Below, piece after piece: positions 1 to 11,629 of a stretch of DNA of 64,000 bases. Origin of the DNA: Carnobacterium iners (GTDB lineage Bacteria > Bacillota > Bacilli > Lactobacillales > Carnobacteriaceae). A model generated the notes under the pieces. The model saw nothing but the letters and a program-made list of their open reading frames with translations, had not been told where the DNA came from and ran no database searches. The DNA lies in the NCBI RefSeq assembly GCF_900177385.1, contig NZ_FXBJ01000002.1, forward strand, positions 1,802,001 through 1,866,000, given 5' to 3'. The translations under genes and the position numbers were made by a program. Positions within the stretch are counted from its first letter, which is position 1. The number at the start of each line of letters is the position of its first letter.

Positions 1-1
1 A

Positions 2-2230
2 TTATCAAATGGGTTAACTGAAAAGCAATTAAAAGCAAGCATAGAAGGATTGCGAGGAGGCGATCGTGTGACTTCAAAAAATCAGGAAGAGAGTTACCAG
101 GCTCTTGAAAAATATGGCATTGATTTGGTGAAAGCAGTAAAAAGTGGCCAACAAGATCCGGTAATTGGGCGAGATGAAGAAATTAGAAACATTATTCGTA
201 TTTTATCAAGAAAAACTAAAAACAATCCAATTCTAATAGGTGAGCCTGGTGTTGGTAAGACAGCCATCATTGAAGGGCTAGCTCAAAGAATTGTTCGCAA
301 AGACGTCCCAGAGAATTTGAAAGATAAAACCATCTTTTCTTTGGACATGGGAGCCTTAATTGCAGGAGCAAAATACCGTGGTGAATTTGAAGAACGCTTG
401 AAAGCTGTTTTAAAAGAAGTGAAAAAGAGTGATGGAAAAATTATTCTCTTTATCGATGAGATTCATAATATTGTTGGTGCTGGTAAAACGGAAGGAAGCA
501 TGGATGCAGGAAACTTATTGAAACCGATGTTAGCTCGTGGTGAATTGCATTGTATTGGAGCAACAACCCTAAATGAGTACCAGCTCTATATGGAAAAAGA
601 TAAAGCACTGGAAAGGCGTTTCCAAAGAGTGATGGTCGAAGAGCCAAACGTAGAAGACACGATTAGTATCCTGCGTGGCTTAAAAGAACGATTCGAAATC
701 CATCATAGTGTAAATATTCACGACAATGCGTTGGTAGCTGCTGCAAATCTATCTAATCGCTACATTACTGACCGTTATATGCCAGATAAAGCGATTGACT
801 TAGTCGATGAGGCTTGTGCAACCATTAGAGTCGAGATGAACTCTATGCCAACAGAATTGGATCAAGTGACACGTCGATTGATGCAACTAGAAATAGAAGA
901 AGCTGCACTGAAAAAAGAAAAAGACGAAGCAAGTAAACGTAGATTAGAAATCTTACGTGAAGAGTTAGCTAATTTACGTGAAGAAGCCAACTCTTTAAAA
1001 ATGAAGTGGGAAACCGAAAAAGAAGAAGTTGCTAAATTACGTGACAAACGCTCTGAAATAGAACAAGCTCGTCGCGAATTAGAAGATGCTGAAAGCAACT
1101 ATGATTTAGAGCGAGCAGCTGTCTTGCGTCATGGCCAAATTCCGGCTTTAGAAAAAGAATTAAAAAAATTAGAGTCCAAAAATCTAAAAGATCAAGAAGA
1201 TAAACAACGATTGGTTCAAGAATCTGTAACAGAAAATGAGATTGCGATAGTTGTAGGCCGTATGACTGGTATCCCTGTTACAAGATTGGTTAAAGGTGAA
1301 AGAGAAAAACTGTTGCATCTAGCTGATACTTTACATGAACGCGTCATTGGACAAGATGAAGCAGTTGAAAGTGTCACTGATGCGGTTATTCGTGCAAGAG
1401 CAGGGTTACAAGATCCTAATCGTCCAATTGGTTCATTTTTATTCCTTGGTCCAACAGGTGTTGGTAAAACCGAATTAGCTAAAGCACTTGCTGAAAACCT
1501 GTTTGACTCACAAGAGCGTATGGTACGTATTGATATGAGCGAGTATATGGAAAAACATTCTGTTTCTCGTCTAGTTGGAGCTCCTCCTGGGTATGTTGGA
1601 TATGAAGAAGGGGGACAATTGACAGAAGCTGTTAGACGTCACCCTTATAGTATTATCTTACTAGATGAAATTGAAAAAGCTCACCCAGATGTTTTTAATG
1701 TTTTATTACAAGTATTAGACGATGGACGCTTAACGGACGGAAAAGGTCGTTTAGTCGACTTTAAAAATACGGTTTTGATTATGACGAGCAACATAGGTTC
1801 TACTATTTTATTAGATGGAACAGATGATAAAGGTCAAATTGATGAAGCGGCAAAAGAAGGAGTTTTTTCTTTATTGAATGCCCACTTTAAACCTGAATTT
1901 TTAAATCGGATTGACGACACGGTGCTCTTTGCGCCTTTAACAATTGAAGTCGTAAAACAAATTGTGCTTAAATTAACGAATGATCTAGCTAAACGTTTAG
2001 TCGAGCAAGAAATTGAGTTAGCTATTTCAAAAGAAGCTCAAACTTGGATTGCTGAAAATGCCTATGACCCAACGTATGGTGCTCGACCATTGAAACGTTA
2101 TTTAACAAGAAGCATAGAGACACCTCTTGCTAAAGAGATTATCGCTGGAAAGATTTTATCTAAGTCTAAAGTAACGATCACACTTAAAGACGGAAAACTC
2201 GCGTTTGAAACAACCGAATTAACTGAATAA
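2..2230 (+). CDS. clpB: ATP-dependent disaggregase ClpB (5' end outside window)
   Basis: ClpB is a cytosolic hexameric AAA+ chaperone that, with DnaK, pulls polypeptides out of aggregates. The reading frame is open from the first base, so the gene enters from upstream and its N-terminal substrate domain is missing here. The visible part has the first ATPase module (Walker A GEPGVGKT, Walker B IDEIH), a long charged coiled-coil middle domain rich in E, K and R, and the second ATPase module ([16 protein letters not shown]), followed by the small C-terminal domain with GARPLKR. The middle domain and the absence of a ClpP-binding loop signature separate ClpB from ClpC and ClpA. A strong hairpin terminator follows, so it ends its transcription unit. 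HrcA or CtsR sites would lie outside the window. Confidence 0.97.
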   Translation, partial: LSNGLTEKQLKASIEGLRGGDRVTSKNQEESYQALEKYGIDLVKAVKSGQQDPVIGRDEEIRNIIRILSRKTKNNPILIGEPGVGKTAIIEGLAQRIVRKDVPENLKDKTIFSLDMGALIAGAKYRGEFEERLKAVLKEVKKSDGKIILFIDEIHNIVGAGKTEGSMDAGNLLKPMLARGELHCIGATTLNEYQLYMEKDKALERRFQRVMVEEPNVEDTISILRGLKERFEIHHSVNIHDNALVAAANLSNRYITDRYMPDKAIDLVDEACATIRVEMNSMPTELDQVTRRLMQLEIEEAALKKEKDEASKRRLEILREELANLREEANSLKMKWETEKEEVAKLRDKRSEIEQARRELEDAESNYDLERAAVLRHGQIPALEKELKKLESKNLKDQEDKQRLVQESVTENEIAIVVGRMTGIPVTRLVKGEREKLLHLADTLHERVIGQDEAVESVTDAVIRARAGLQDPNRPIGSFLFLGPTGVGKTELAKALAENLFDSQERMVRIDMSEYMEKHSVSRLVGAPPGYVGYEEGGQLTEAVRRHPYSIILLDEIEKAHPDVFNVLLQVLDDGRLTDGKGRLVDFKNTVLIMTSNIGSTILLDGTDDKGQIDEAAKEGVFSLLNAHFKPEFLNRIDDTVLFAPLTIEVVKQIVLKLTNDLAKRLVEQEIELAISKEAQTWIAENAYDPTYGARPLKRYLTRSIETPLAKEIIAGKILSKSKVTITLKDGKLAFETTELTE

Positions 2231-2257
2231 ACAATGGATTTTAATATAAAAAGACAT

Positions 2258-2303
2258 AAAAGACCCTCTGGATTAGAAGTTATAATCCAGAAGGTCTTTT
2301 TTC
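2258..2303 (+). terminator. Rho-independent terminator after clpB
   Basis: An imperfect stem (AAAGACC.TCTGGATTA paired with TAATCCAGA.GGTCTTT) with a short loop is followed by a run of T. It lies about 30 bases after the clpB stop. Confidence 0.85.
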
Positions 2304-2395
2304 GTTAAAGAAAAGGATGTTATTTTTGAAGAAGCGTAAAGAATAAAAATATAGGTAGATTTTTTTTTGTTCTTGGCACAAATGATTTATCTAAT

Positions 2396-2584
2396 TTATT
2401 TGATTTCATCAGTATGGATTGTTTTTGGAATAACTTGTCCGATTATCAAAATAATTCCTGCCGAAACAAGTCCAATTAAAGTGGCTGTTACAAAATCATA
2501 TGAACCGCCAGTTAAAGAACTGCCAATGTAATTAATTGCTTGACCGATACAAAAACCCCACAATAATGTTACGATAATTTTCAT
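2396..2584 (-). CDS. DUF2929 family small membrane protein (YjzD-like)
   Basis: This 62-residue protein has two hydrophobic segments (about residues 4-20 and 33-52) separated by GSSLTGGSYDF, a pattern I recognise from the DUF2929/YjzD family of Firmicutes membrane proteins. The function of the family is unknown. The start is supported by a ribosome binding site (AGAGAGGTG) eight bases upstream. It is transcribed away from dnaE, from its own promoter at 2612-2639. The gene ends facing clpB. Confidence 0.8.
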   Translation of the reverse strand: MKIIVTLLWGFCIGQAINYIGSSLTGGSYDFVTATLIGLVSAGIILIIGQVIPKTIHTDEIK

Positions 2585-2611
2585 ACTACAACACCTCTCT
2601 TATACAAGACA

Positions 2612-2639
2612 ATTTTATCACATTTAGAAAAATTGTAAA
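2612..2639 (-). promoter_or_regulatory. Sigma-A type promoter of the DUF2929 gene
   Basis: Read on the minus strand, TTTACA is followed by 16 bases and TAAAAT, with TG one base before the -10 box (extended -10). The start codon lies about 28 bases downstream of the -10 box. Confidence 0.6.
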
Positions 2640-2670
2640 GGAAACTGTGAAAAGACTGCTTTTCAACTAT

Positions 2671-2700
2671 TTGCGCATCCTTGTAAATTAAGGGTATAAT
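2671..2700 (+). promoter_or_regulatory. Probable dnaE promoter
   Basis: TTGCGC, 18 bases, then a perfect TATAAT. The dnaE start codon lies 33 bases beyond the -10 box. Confidence 0.65.
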
Positions 2701-2732
2701 ATACGAGATGAAGTAAGAATGGAGTGACTAAA

Positions 2733-5700
2733 ATGCCCTTTGTACAGTTGCAAGTTATCAGTGCCTATAGTTTATTGAAAAGTACATTATCAATCGAAAA
2801 ACTTGTCGTTTCTGCAAAAGAACGAGGGTACAAAGCACTAGCTTTGACGGATCATAATGTCATGTATGGCATTATCGATTTTTATAAAGCTTGTATCAAA
2901 CACAACATTAAACCAATTGTTGGAATAACTTTAGATATTCAAGGTGTAATAAATACGCAACAGGAATATCCTTTAATCTTGTTAGCCCAAAATAAAACCG
3001 GTTATACCAACTTGATGAAATTATCTAGTAAAAAAATGTTAATGGAACACGATGAAAGATTAAGTCTTGAAGAGATAAAAGAGTATAGTCAGGGTTTAAT
3101 TGCTATCACGCCAGGAAGAGATAGCGAATTTGACTTATTTTTGCTTAATGAAGAACAAGAATCAGCGATAAAAGTATTAAACGCACAGCAACAAGTATTT
3201 ACTAATGAACAGTATTTTATAGGGTTGCAACTACAGGAAAGTATCCAGAAGGTTCAAGCTAAATTAAAAGGATTGCAAAATCAGTTATTTATTAAAACAG
3301 TTGCGCTAGGCGACGTGCGGTATCTAAACCCTTCTGATCATTTTAGCAATGATGTTTTAAAAGCCATTGGTTCAGGAGAAAAAGTTTCACTAGCTGAAGT
3401 AACGACAACAACGGGACCTTATTCTTTGCTTGAAGAAAATCAGCAAGTCGAGAAATTTGTTTCTGTTGGTTTACAAAAAGCTATTGAACAAACGAATTTG
3501 ATTGCTGAGACAATAAATGTTGAGATTGAATTGGATCAGCATCTATTGCCTCGTTTTGATGTACCAGAACAAATAGATACAAGTATGTATTTAAAAGAGC
3601 TTTGTTTTAAAGGACTAAAGCAAAGAAAAGTTGACTACACAAAAGAATACCAAGAACGGTTAGAATATGAATTGGCGATTATTCGTAAAATGGGATTCGA
3701 AGATTACTTTTTGATTGTTTGGGATTTAATGGCTTATGCTCATAAAGTGGGTATTGTTACTGGAGCAGGTAGAGGCTCTGCTGCAGGTTCACTAGTTTCT
3801 TATGTTTTAAGCATCACGGACGTTGATCCGATTCAATACAACTTGTTGTTTGAGCGATTTTTAAATGAAGAACGTTACACAATGCCAGATATTGATTTAG
3901 ATTTTCCAGATAATCGTCGAGAAGAAATGTTGGAATACACAAAAAATAAATATGGCCAAGAACATGTTGCTCAAATTGCGACGTTTGGTACATTGGCAGC
4001 AAAAATGGCTCTACGTGATGTTGCTCGCGTGTTTGAACTTAGCCAGGCTGAAGCGACAGAGTGGTCTAACACGATTCCAAAAATACTTGGAATTACATTA
4101 AAAGTAGCCTATGAACAATCAAAATCTCTAAGAGAACTTGTTCAAAAAAACGAAAAAAATACCTTGCTTTTTGATACTGCTAAAAAAATAGAAGGATTGC
4201 CAAGGCACGTATCCACCCATGCAGCAGGGGTTGTTATTAGTAATCAACCGTTAAATAAGTATCTTCCGCTTCAAAAAGGTAGTGGATCAATTCATTTAAC
4301 TCAATACCCAATGGGAAATGTAGAAGAAATTGGTCTTTTAAAAATGGATTTCTTGGGATTGAAAAACTTATCCATCATTGATAACGCACTTAAATTAATC
4401 AAAAAGCAAACACAAGAAGACGTTAATCTGTTGGCTATTCCAATGGATGATCCACAGACGCTAGAATTATTTGCTAAAGCAGATACGGTTGGTATTTTTC
4501 AATTTGAATCTAGTGGTATTAAAAATGTCCTTCGTAAATTAGGACCAACGTCGATTGAAGATGTAGCTGCCGTAAATGCTTTATATCGTCCAGGCCCGAT
4601 GGAACAGATCGATTTGTTTATTAAACGCAAAAAAGGTGAAGCACCAATCGTTTATCCACATGTTAATCTAGAATCAATTTTAGGTGTCACTTACGGTGTA
4701 ATGGTCTATCAAGAACAAGTCATGCAAGTAGCTTCCAAAATGGCCGGTTATACTTTGGGACAAGCGGATATCTTAAGACGAGCGATGGCAAAGAAGAAAA
4801 AATCGTTAATTGACATCGAGCGAGCTCATTTTATTAAAGGGGCTATAGAACTAGGATACGAAGAAAAAGTTGCTACTGAAGTGTATCGTTATATTGAGCA
4901 ATTTGCCAATTATGGCTTTAACCGGTCACATGCCGTTGCGTATTCTTTTATTGCATATCAAATGGCTTATTTAAAAGCCCACTATCCAGAAGCTTTCTTT
5001 GTAGCCTTACTTAATTCGGCATCAAATAACCCAGTTAAATTAAAAGAATTTGCTTTAGAAATAAAGAAACGAAAAATTACTATCCTAGCGCCAGATATTA
5101 ATAAAAGCTTTTATGCTTTTTCATTAAAAGACCATTCTATTCAATTTGGACTAGGTTCAATAAAAAAATTAAGAAGAGATATGATATTGGATATTATTCG
5201 TATTCGAAAAGAAAAGGGTCCATTTAAAGATTTGATTGATTTTTTAAGACGCATCGATTCTAAATGGCTGAAAGAAGAATACATTAAACCACTTATTTAT
5301 GTAGGTACTTTTGATCACCTTGGTTATTCAAGAGGAACATTGGCTGCGTCTTTAATGGGTATTTTATCTAGCTTAGAATTGAGTGGGAATAATATTGGCT
5401 TATTTGATATTTTGAAACCAAAATACACCCAAACAAGTGATTTAAGTTTGGAAGAAAAGTTAGAATTAGAAGAATTTTATCTTGGTGTTTATTTATCTGG
5501 TCACCCAGCAGAACAGTACGAAAAAGTCGCGACAATGAAACAAACAGTTTTTATTCAAGATCTACAGATTGGGCAACACGAAAAAATTATTGGACTCATA
5601 AAAAATGTAAGACGTATTCGAACAAAAAAAGGAGAAATTATGGCTTTTGTCACATTGAACGATTCTTCTGGAGACTGTTCCTTAACACTTTTCCCAATCA

Positions 5701-6083
5701 AATATAGACAATACGGAAAATTATTAGAAAAAGGTGAATTGCTTTATGTAGAAGGAAAAGTTGAAAGTAGTCGTGATGAAACCAAACAACTAATTGTTTC
5801 TTCGTTAGAAGACATCAAAGTATTAGCAGAACTAGCAGAAATAGCCCGGATTTTTATTCGTATTCCTACTGGAAAAATGGACAGTGAATTATTACAAGAG
5901 TTGAATCAAATCTTTAAAAAACACCGCGGTTCTATTCCTGTCATTTTGTTTTATGAAGAGACAAAAAAGAAACTTGCCCTAAATGAAACGGAGTGGGTAG
6001 ACGGAACACAAGCGCTTAAACTAGCTTTAGAAAAAATAATGGGAGTAGAAAACGTTGTCATTCAAAAAAAAACAATTTTTTAA
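2733..6083 (+). CDS. dnaE: DNA polymerase III subunit alpha, DnaE type
   Basis: DnaE is the error-prone replicative polymerase of low-GC Gram-positives that extends RNA primers before handing over to PolC. The 1116-residue length fits the family. An N-terminal PHP domain (about 1-210) is followed by the C-family catalytic core with PDIDLDFPD near residues 385-393, the fingers, a helix-hairpin-helix region and a C-terminal OB fold (about 950-1040). The start chosen is the ATG with GGAG eight bases upstream; an in-frame GTG nine bases earlier overlaps that ribosome binding site. The PHP domain lacks the usual His-x-His of active PHP enzymes (it reads LQVISAYSLL), so a metal-dependent proofreading activity is unlikely. 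In Bacillus accD-accA lie between dnaE and pfkA; here they are absent. Confidence 0.97.
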   Translation: MPFVQLQVISAYSLLKSTLSIEKLVVSAKERGYKALALTDHNVMYGIIDFYKACIKHNIKPIVGITLDIQGVINTQQEYPLILLAQNKTGYTNLMKLSSKKMLMEHDERLSLEEIKEYSQGLIAITPGRDSEFDLFLLNEEQESAIKVLNAQQQVFTNEQYFIGLQLQESIQKVQAKLKGLQNQLFIKTVALGDVRYLNPSDHFSNDVLKAIGSGEKVSLAEVTTTTGPYSLLEENQQVEKFVSVGLQKAIEQTNLIAETINVEIELDQHLLPRFDVPEQIDTSMYLKELCFKGLKQRKVDYTKEYQERLEYELAIIRKMGFEDYFLIVWDLMAYAHKVGIVTGAGRGSAAGSLVSYVLSITDVDPIQYNLLFERFLNEERYTMPDIDLDFPDNRREEMLEYTKNKYGQEHVAQIATFGTLAAKMALRDVARVFELSQAEATEWSNTIPKILGITLKVAYEQSKSLRELVQKNEKNTLLFDTAKKIEGLPRHVSTHAAGVVISNQPLNKYLPLQKGSGSIHLTQYPMGNVEEIGLLKMDFLGLKNLSIIDNALKLIKKQTQEDVNLLAIPMDDPQTLELFAKADTVGIFQFESSGIKNVLRKLGPTSIEDVAAVNALYRPGPMEQIDLFIKRKKGEAPIVYPHVNLESILGVTYGVMVYQEQVMQVASKMAGYTLGQADILRRAMAKKKKSLIDIERAHFIKGAIELGYEEKVATEVYRYIEQFANYGFNRSHAVAYSFIAYQMAYLKAHYPEAFFVALLNSASNNPVKLKEFALEIKKRKITILAPDINKSFYAFSLKDHSIQFGLGSIKKLRRDMILDIIRIRKEKGPFKDLIDFLRRIDSKWLKEEYIKPLIYVGTFDHLGYSRGTLAASLMGILSSLELSGNNIGLFDILKPKYTQTSDLSLEEKLELEEFYLGVYLSGHPAEQYEKVATMKQTVFIQDLQIGQHEKIIGLIKNVRRIRTKKGEIMAFVTLNDSSGDCSLTLFPIKYRQYGKLLEKGELLYVEGKVESSRDETKQLIVSSLEDIKVLAELAEIARIFIRIPTGKMDSELLQELNQIFKKHRGSIPVILFYEETKKKLALNETEWVDGTQALKLALEKIMGVENVVIQKKTIF

Positions 6084-6177
6084 AGGTTTTTCTCATTTTA
6101 CTAAGACAATTCAGGCTAAAAATGGTAGAATAATTTAGTAAGCTTAATAATTGAATTAGTCATTATCGACTTTTTCA

Positions 6178-6191
6178 AGAAAACGCTAGTA
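6178..6191 (+). promoter_or_regulatory. Candidate cre site upstream of pfkA
   Basis: AGAAAACGCTAGTA matches 12 of 14 positions of the catabolite-responsive element consensus TGWAARCGYTWNCW. It sits 77 bases before the pfkA start codon, in the 184-base gap after dnaE. CcpA control of pfk-pyk operons through a cre is known in lactic acid bacteria; the promoter itself is ambiguous here (a possible TTGCCC-N16-TAAATA at 6217-6244, or TTTCAA-N17-TATAAA overlapping the cre), so the sign of regulation cannot be read. Confidence 0.35.
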
Positions 6192-6192
6192 A

Positions 6193-7230
<1,038 letters not shown>

Positions 7231-7276
7231 CCAACTAAATTTTTTTAAAAAATGAATATTGGGAGAGATTAAAATA

Positions 7277-9034
7277 ATGAAAAAAACAAAAATAGTATGT
7301 ACAATTGGACCCGCAAGTGAATCAGTAGAATTCTTAGTAAAAATGATTGAAGCAGGAATGAACGTAGCTCGTCTAAACTTTTCTCATGGTGATTTTGAAG
7401 AGCACGGAGCCCGTATTCAAAATATTCGTGAAGCTTCACAAATTACAGGTAAAATGGTTGCTATCTTATTAGATACAAAAGGCCCAGAAATGCGTACGCA
7501 CAACATGAAAGACGGACGTGTTGACTTCTCTACAGGAGATGTCGTTCGTATTGCTATGGAAGAAGTTGAAGGAACAAGAGAAAAATTCTCTATCACTTAT
7601 CCAGAATTAATCGATGACGTTCATGTCGGAACACATGTATTATTAGACGATGGCTTAATTGATTTAGAAATTACAGAAATTGATTATAAAAACAAAGAAC
7701 TGATAACATTCGTCCATAATGCTGGAGTATTGAAAAATAAAAAAGGCGTTAACGTTCCAGGAATAGTTGTTAATATGCCTGGTATTACTGACAAAGATGC
7801 AGCTGACATTCGTTTTGGTTTAGAAAATGATATTGATTTTATTGCAGCTAGTTTCGTTCGTCGTCCAAGCGATATTTTGGAAATTACTGAAATCTTAGAA
7901 GAACAAAAGATGGAACATGTTCAAATTATTGCTAAAATTGAAAATCAAGAAGGCGTTGATAGAATTGACGAAATCTTAAAAGTTGCTGATGGCGTTATGG
8001 TTGCTCGTGGAGATTTAGGTGTAGAAATTCCTACTGAGGAAGTTCCGATTGTTCAAAAATCATTAATCCAAAAATGTAATGCACTAGGAAAAGCCGTTAT
8101 TACAGCTACTCAAATGCTGGATTCAATGCAAGATAACCCACGTCCAACACGCGCTGAAGCTAATGACGTTGCAAATGCTATTTTTGATGGTAGTGATGCA
8201 GTCATGTTATCAGGTGAAACAGCAGCTGGTAAATACCCAATCGAAGCTGTTCAAACAATGGCCCGTATTGCTGTTCGTACTGAAGAAGCATTGGTTAATC
8301 AAGATGCATTTACTTTGAAAGCTTATAGTGAAACAGATATGACAGAAGCAATTGGACAATCAGTTGGTCATACAGCTCGCAACTTAGGTATCCAAACAAT
8401 TGTAGCTGCAACGGAATCTGGTCACACAGCTCGCATGATTTCTAAATATCGTCCAAAAGCAAACATTGTAGCTGTGACGTTCTCAGAACGTGTGATGCGT
8501 GGTCTAGCACTTTCATGGGGTGTTTATCCAACAGTTTCAACTAAGCCAACATCTACTGATGATATGTTCAACTTAGCCACAACTATTGTTCGCGAAAATG
8601 GCTTTGCTACAGAAGGAGAATTAATTATCATCACTGCTGGTGTTCCTGTTGGTGAACGTGGAACAACTAACTTGATGAAGATTCAATTAATTGGATCAAA
8701 ATTAGTCAGTGGACAAGGAATTGGTTCAGAATCTGTTATTGGTAAAGCGATTGTTGCTTCATCTGCTGCAGAAGCAAATGAAAATGCAGTAGAAGGCAGT
8801 ATCTTAGTTGTTAAAACAACAGATAAAGATTACTTGCCAGCAATCGAGAAATCTATTGCTATCGTAGTAGAAAATGGTGGATTAACAAGTCACGCTGCTG
8901 TTGTTGGAATTGCAATGGGAATTCCAGTTGTTGTAGGAGCGGAAGATGCAACAACTTTAATTCGCTCAGGCGAATTGCTTACAGTTGACTCACGTCGTGG
9001 AATTGTCTATCGTGGAGCAACAACTGCAATTTAA
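7277..9034 (+). CDS. pyk: Pyruvate kinase with C-terminal PEP-utiliser domain
   Basis: Pyruvate kinase converts phosphoenolpyruvate and ADP to pyruvate and ATP. The 585-residue length is the long Firmicutes form. The catalytic barrel begins [12 protein letters not shown] and contains the active-site stretch AKIENQEG; the C-terminal 100 residues form the extra PEP-utiliser mobile domain with [11 protein letters not shown], which keeps the histidine but has no known phosphotransfer role in this enzyme. The start is the ATG with GGGAGAGA ten bases upstream. It follows pfkA as the second and last gene of the operon and is closed by a long hairpin terminator. Confidence 0.98.
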   Translation: MKKTKIVCTIGPASESVEFLVKMIEAGMNVARLNFSHGDFEEHGARIQNIREASQITGKMVAILLDTKGPEMRTHNMKDGRVDFSTGDVVRIAMEEVEGTREKFSITYPELIDDVHVGTHVLLDDGLIDLEITEIDYKNKELITFVHNAGVLKNKKGVNVPGIVVNMPGITDKDAADIRFGLENDIDFIAASFVRRPSDILEITEILEEQKMEHVQIIAKIENQEGVDRIDEILKVADGVMVARGDLGVEIPTEEVPIVQKSLIQKCNALGKAVITATQMLDSMQDNPRPTRAEANDVANAIFDGSDAVMLSGETAAGKYPIEAVQTMARIAVRTEEALVNQDAFTLKAYSETDMTEAIGQSVGHTARNLGIQTIVAATESGHTARMISKYRPKANIVAVTFSERVMRGLALSWGVYPTVSTKPTSTDDMFNLATTIVRENGFATEGELIIITAGVPVGERGTTNLMKIQLIGSKLVSGQGIGSESVIGKAIVASSAAEANENAVEGSILVVKTTDKDYLPAIEKSIAIVVENGGLTSHAAVVGIAMGIPVVVGAEDATTLIRSGELLTVDSRRGIVYRGATTAI

Positions 9035-9069
9035 CCGATTCATTAACTCAAAAAAATGTTAAAGCTGGG

Positions 9070-9110
9070 ACTTTTGAAAAGATGGTATTCATCTTTTCAA
9101 AAGTCTTTTT
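9070..9110 (+). terminator. Rho-independent terminator of the pfkA-pyk operon
   Basis: A 15-base perfect stem ACTTTTGAAAAGATG with its complement, loop GTATT, is followed by CTTTTT. Confidence 0.95.
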
Positions 9111-9234
9111 GCATTTTAATGCTAGGTGGCCTATTGTAATTATGGTAAACTCATAAAGAAAGCTAAACTATACTCAATGAGTCTTTTTAACAAATGCTTA
9201 TAAAAAAAGTACGATAATTAATGGAGGAAAAAAT

Positions 9235-10155
9235 ATGAACCAATCACTAGGAAATATTATTACAGGATTAGTTACAGATATAAACGAAAAAGCTTATTTC
9301 ATTCAAAAAGATGGTGTTACCTACAAGCTGTCAAAAGATGAGTCAACAAATTATGAATTAGGAGATACAGTTGAAGGATTTGCTTATGTATCTTTAAATA
9401 AAGAAACAATCTTAACACAAGAGATCCCTACAATTCGGATTGGAACATTTGCTTGGGCTACGGTTATAGACACACGTAAAGATTTAGGTGTCTTTATGGA
9501 TGTCGGCTTACCAGATAAAGAATTAGTCGTTTCTTTAGATGAATTACCTGTTTTGAAACATCTTTGGCCTAAAAAAGGTGATCAGTTAATGATTACCATA
9601 AAAGTAGATGAAAAAGATCGCATGTGGGGAACATTAGTACCTGAAACGGTTTTTGAATCTCTTTCTGAAAAGGCGAGTCCGGATTTAAACAATCAAAATA
9701 TTACGGCCACTGCCTATCGTCTGAAAATGGTTGGAACTTTTGTGATTACTTCAGATAATTACTTAGGTTTTATTCACCCCTCTGAAAGAAAAGATGAGCC
9801 ACGTATGGGAGAAGTTGTATCCGGTCGTGTTATTGGCGTTAGACCAGATGGTGTGCTAAATATTTCGTTGATGCCTCGTGCACATGAAGCAATAGGTGAT
9901 GATGCTGGAATGTTATTAGCTATTTTGGAACGTACAGCAGAGGGTAGTTTTCCTTATACAGATAAAAGTGATGCAAATGAAATTAGAGAGCGTTTTGGTA
10001 TAAGCAAATCTCAATTCAAACGTGCCCTTGGCAATTTGATGAAACAAAGAATGATTATTCAAGAAGATGGCGAAACAAAATTAGTTGAACAAATGATTGA
10101 ATCAGAACCAGAAGTTGAAGTTGAAACAACCGATGCTGTTTCAAAAATAGAATAA
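9235..10155 (+). CDS. cvfB: S1 RNA-binding domain protein, CvfB (YitL) family
   Basis: CvfB proteins bind RNA through S1 domains and influence virulence and stress gene expression in Staphylococcus. The protein is 306 residues. Three S1-like segments are visible at about 5-60, 66-130 and 150-215, the last with GYLG-type wording (NYLGFIHPSERKDEPRMGEVV), and a winged-helix C-terminal part (about 225-285) with RERFGISKSQFKRALGNLMK. An acidic tail of Glu and Thr closes it. GGAGG seven bases before the ATG fixes the start. It lies between the pyk terminator and fur, 36 bases from fur, and may be cotranscribed with it. Confidence 0.88.
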   Translation: MNQSLGNIITGLVTDINEKAYFIQKDGVTYKLSKDESTNYELGDTVEGFAYVSLNKETILTQEIPTIRIGTFAWATVIDTRKDLGVFMDVGLPDKELVVSLDELPVLKHLWPKKGDQLMITIKVDEKDRMWGTLVPETVFESLSEKASPDLNNQNITATAYRLKMVGTFVITSDNYLGFIHPSERKDEPRMGEVVSGRVIGVRPDGVLNISLMPRAHEAIGDDAGMLLAILERTAEGSFPYTDKSDANEIRERFGISKSQFKRALGNLMKQRMIIQEDGETKLVEQMIESEPEVEVETTDAVSKIE

Positions 10156-10191
10156 TAGAGAAAAATTGTTGAGTTAGATGAGGGATTACTA

Positions 10192-10635
10192 ATGGAGACG
10201 GCTAAGTCCATGTTGATAAAAATAACAGAAAAGTTGCATAGTGCTGGGTATAAACTTACTCCACAAAGAGAAGCGACGATAAAAATTGTGCTTGAAAAAG
10301 AAACAGAACACATGAGTGCAGAAGAAATTTATTTGGCAGTTAAAAGAAGAAACTCAGATATTGGGTTAGCGACTGTTTATCGAACATTAGAAATTTTATC
10401 GGATATTAAAGTTGTTAATAAGATTAGTTTTGATGACGGTTTAGCTCGTTATGATTTAAAGCAAGAAGGCGATAAACATTTCCACCATCATCTTTTGTGC
10501 TTAAAATGTGGTGGAATAGAAGAGATCTTTGAAGACTTACTAGAGGATGTTGAAGAAGATGTTGAAAAGAGATTTGGTTTTCAAGTTAAAGATCATCGTT
10601 TAACATTTCATGGTATTTGTAAAAATTGTCAATAA
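10192..10635 (+). CDS. fur: Fur family transcriptional regulator
   Basis: A 147-residue metal-dependent repressor. The N-terminal winged helix runs from about 15 to 85 and contains LTPQREATIKIVLE and the recognition helix GLATVYRTLEIL. The C-terminal dimerisation domain has the metal-binding HFHHHLLCLKCGG and a second CxxC at the end (CKNCQ), the structural zinc pair. The HHHLLC wording and the position just before xerD match Fur of Bacillus rather than PerR or Zur, but metal specificity cannot be proven from sequence. GAGGG eight bases upstream supports the ATG chosen. It regulates iron uptake in known relatives. A hairpin terminator follows. Confidence 0.88.
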   Translation: METAKSMLIKITEKLHSAGYKLTPQREATIKIVLEKETEHMSAEEIYLAVKRRNSDIGLATVYRTLEILSDIKVVNKISFDDGLARYDLKQEGDKHFHHHLLCLKCGGIEEIFEDLLEDVEEDVEKRFGFQVKDHRLTFHGICKNCQ

Positions 10636-10648
10636 ATCTATCTTAAAT

Positions 10649-10690
10649 AAAAAAGAGCAGATCACTTAATGTGTTTCCTGCTCTTTTTTC
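10649..10690 (+). terminator. Rho-independent terminator after fur
   Basis: A perfect 12-base stem AAAAAAGAGCAG / CTGCTCTTTTTT encloses a 17-base loop. It ends 24 bases before the xerD start codon. Confidence 0.85.
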
Positions 10691-10713
10691 AATCGTATGA
10701 AGGAGAGAGAGAA

Positions 10714-11604
10714 ATGGAAGAAGATTTAGCTGAGTATATCCGCTTTTTAACCATCGAACGTGGGCTTTCTAAAAATACAATTGAGAGTTATATGCGCGAT
10801 ATTAAAATCTATTTGATTTTTTTGAAAAAAAATCAACTAACAACTTGGGACACGATTGATCGTTACGCTATTTTATCTTTTTTGCAGCAATTAAAAGAAG
10901 AACAAAAATCAGCGGGTTCGATTATAAGGATGGTTTCAAGTTTAAGACAGTTTCATCAATTTTTAAGACAAGAAAAAATAGCAACGGTTGATCCCATGAC
11001 TCATATTGATACACCTAAAAAAGCTCAAACGTTGCCTAAAGTGTTGTCTATTAAAGAAGTAGAAAATTTAATTGAAACCCCTGATACTAGCAATACTTTA
11101 GGAATTAGAGACCGTGCGATTCTAGAGGTGATGTATGCAACTGGATTACGTGTGTCTGAATTAACCGAGTTGAAACTAGATGATTTGCATTTGTCTTTAG
11201 GTTTGATTCAGACAATTGGTAAAGGAGAAAAAGAGCGCATTCTTCCATTAGGCAACTTAGCTGTCCAATGGACTGAGACCTATTTAAATCATAGTCGTAA
11301 CCGATTAGAGCGGCCAAATCAACGTTCAAAGTATGTCTTTTTAAATCATCATGGCCGTAAACTGACTAGACAAGGCGTTTGGAAAAACTTAAAAATAATT
11401 GTTAAAAAAGCGGGTATCGAAAAACAAGTAACCCCTCATACCTTGAGACACTCCTTTGCTACTCATTTATTGGAAAATGGAGCAGATTTAAGAACTGTTC
11501 AAGAATTATTGGGTCATTCTGATATCTCAACCACACAAATTTACACTCATATCAGTACACATCGGATGTCGATGGTTTATAAAACCTATCATCCGCGGGC
11601 GTAA
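10714..11604 (+). CDS. xerD: Site-specific tyrosine recombinase XerD
   Basis: XerD with XerC resolves chromosome dimers at dif. The 296-residue protein has an N-terminal SAM-like DNA-binding domain (about 1-85) and a catalytic domain with the tyrosine-recombinase residues: Arg in TGLRVSELTEL, Lys in IGKGEKER, His-x-x-Arg in TPHTLRHSFATH, His in LGHSDISTTQIYTH and the nucleophile Tyr in that last motif. The start is the ATG with AAGGAGAG upstream; a longer in-frame start would begin inside the fur terminator. The fur-xerD-deoB-punA order matches Bacillus yqkL-(yqzK)-ripX-drm-pupG, which supports XerD over an integrase. Confidence 0.95.
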   Translation: MEEDLAEYIRFLTIERGLSKNTIESYMRDIKIYLIFLKKNQLTTWDTIDRYAILSFLQQLKEEQKSAGSIIRMVSSLRQFHQFLRQEKIATVDPMTHIDTPKKAQTLPKVLSIKEVENLIETPDTSNTLGIRDRAILEVMYATGLRVSELTELKLDDLHLSLGLIQTIGKGEKERILPLGNLAVQWTETYLNHSRNRLERPNQRSKYVFLNHHGRKLTRQGVWKNLKIIVKKAGIEKQVTPHTLRHSFATHLLENGADLRTVQELLGHSDISTTQIYTHISTHRMSMVYKTYHPRA

Positions 11605-11629
11605 CCGTTTTATATTTTTACCTTTTCTC

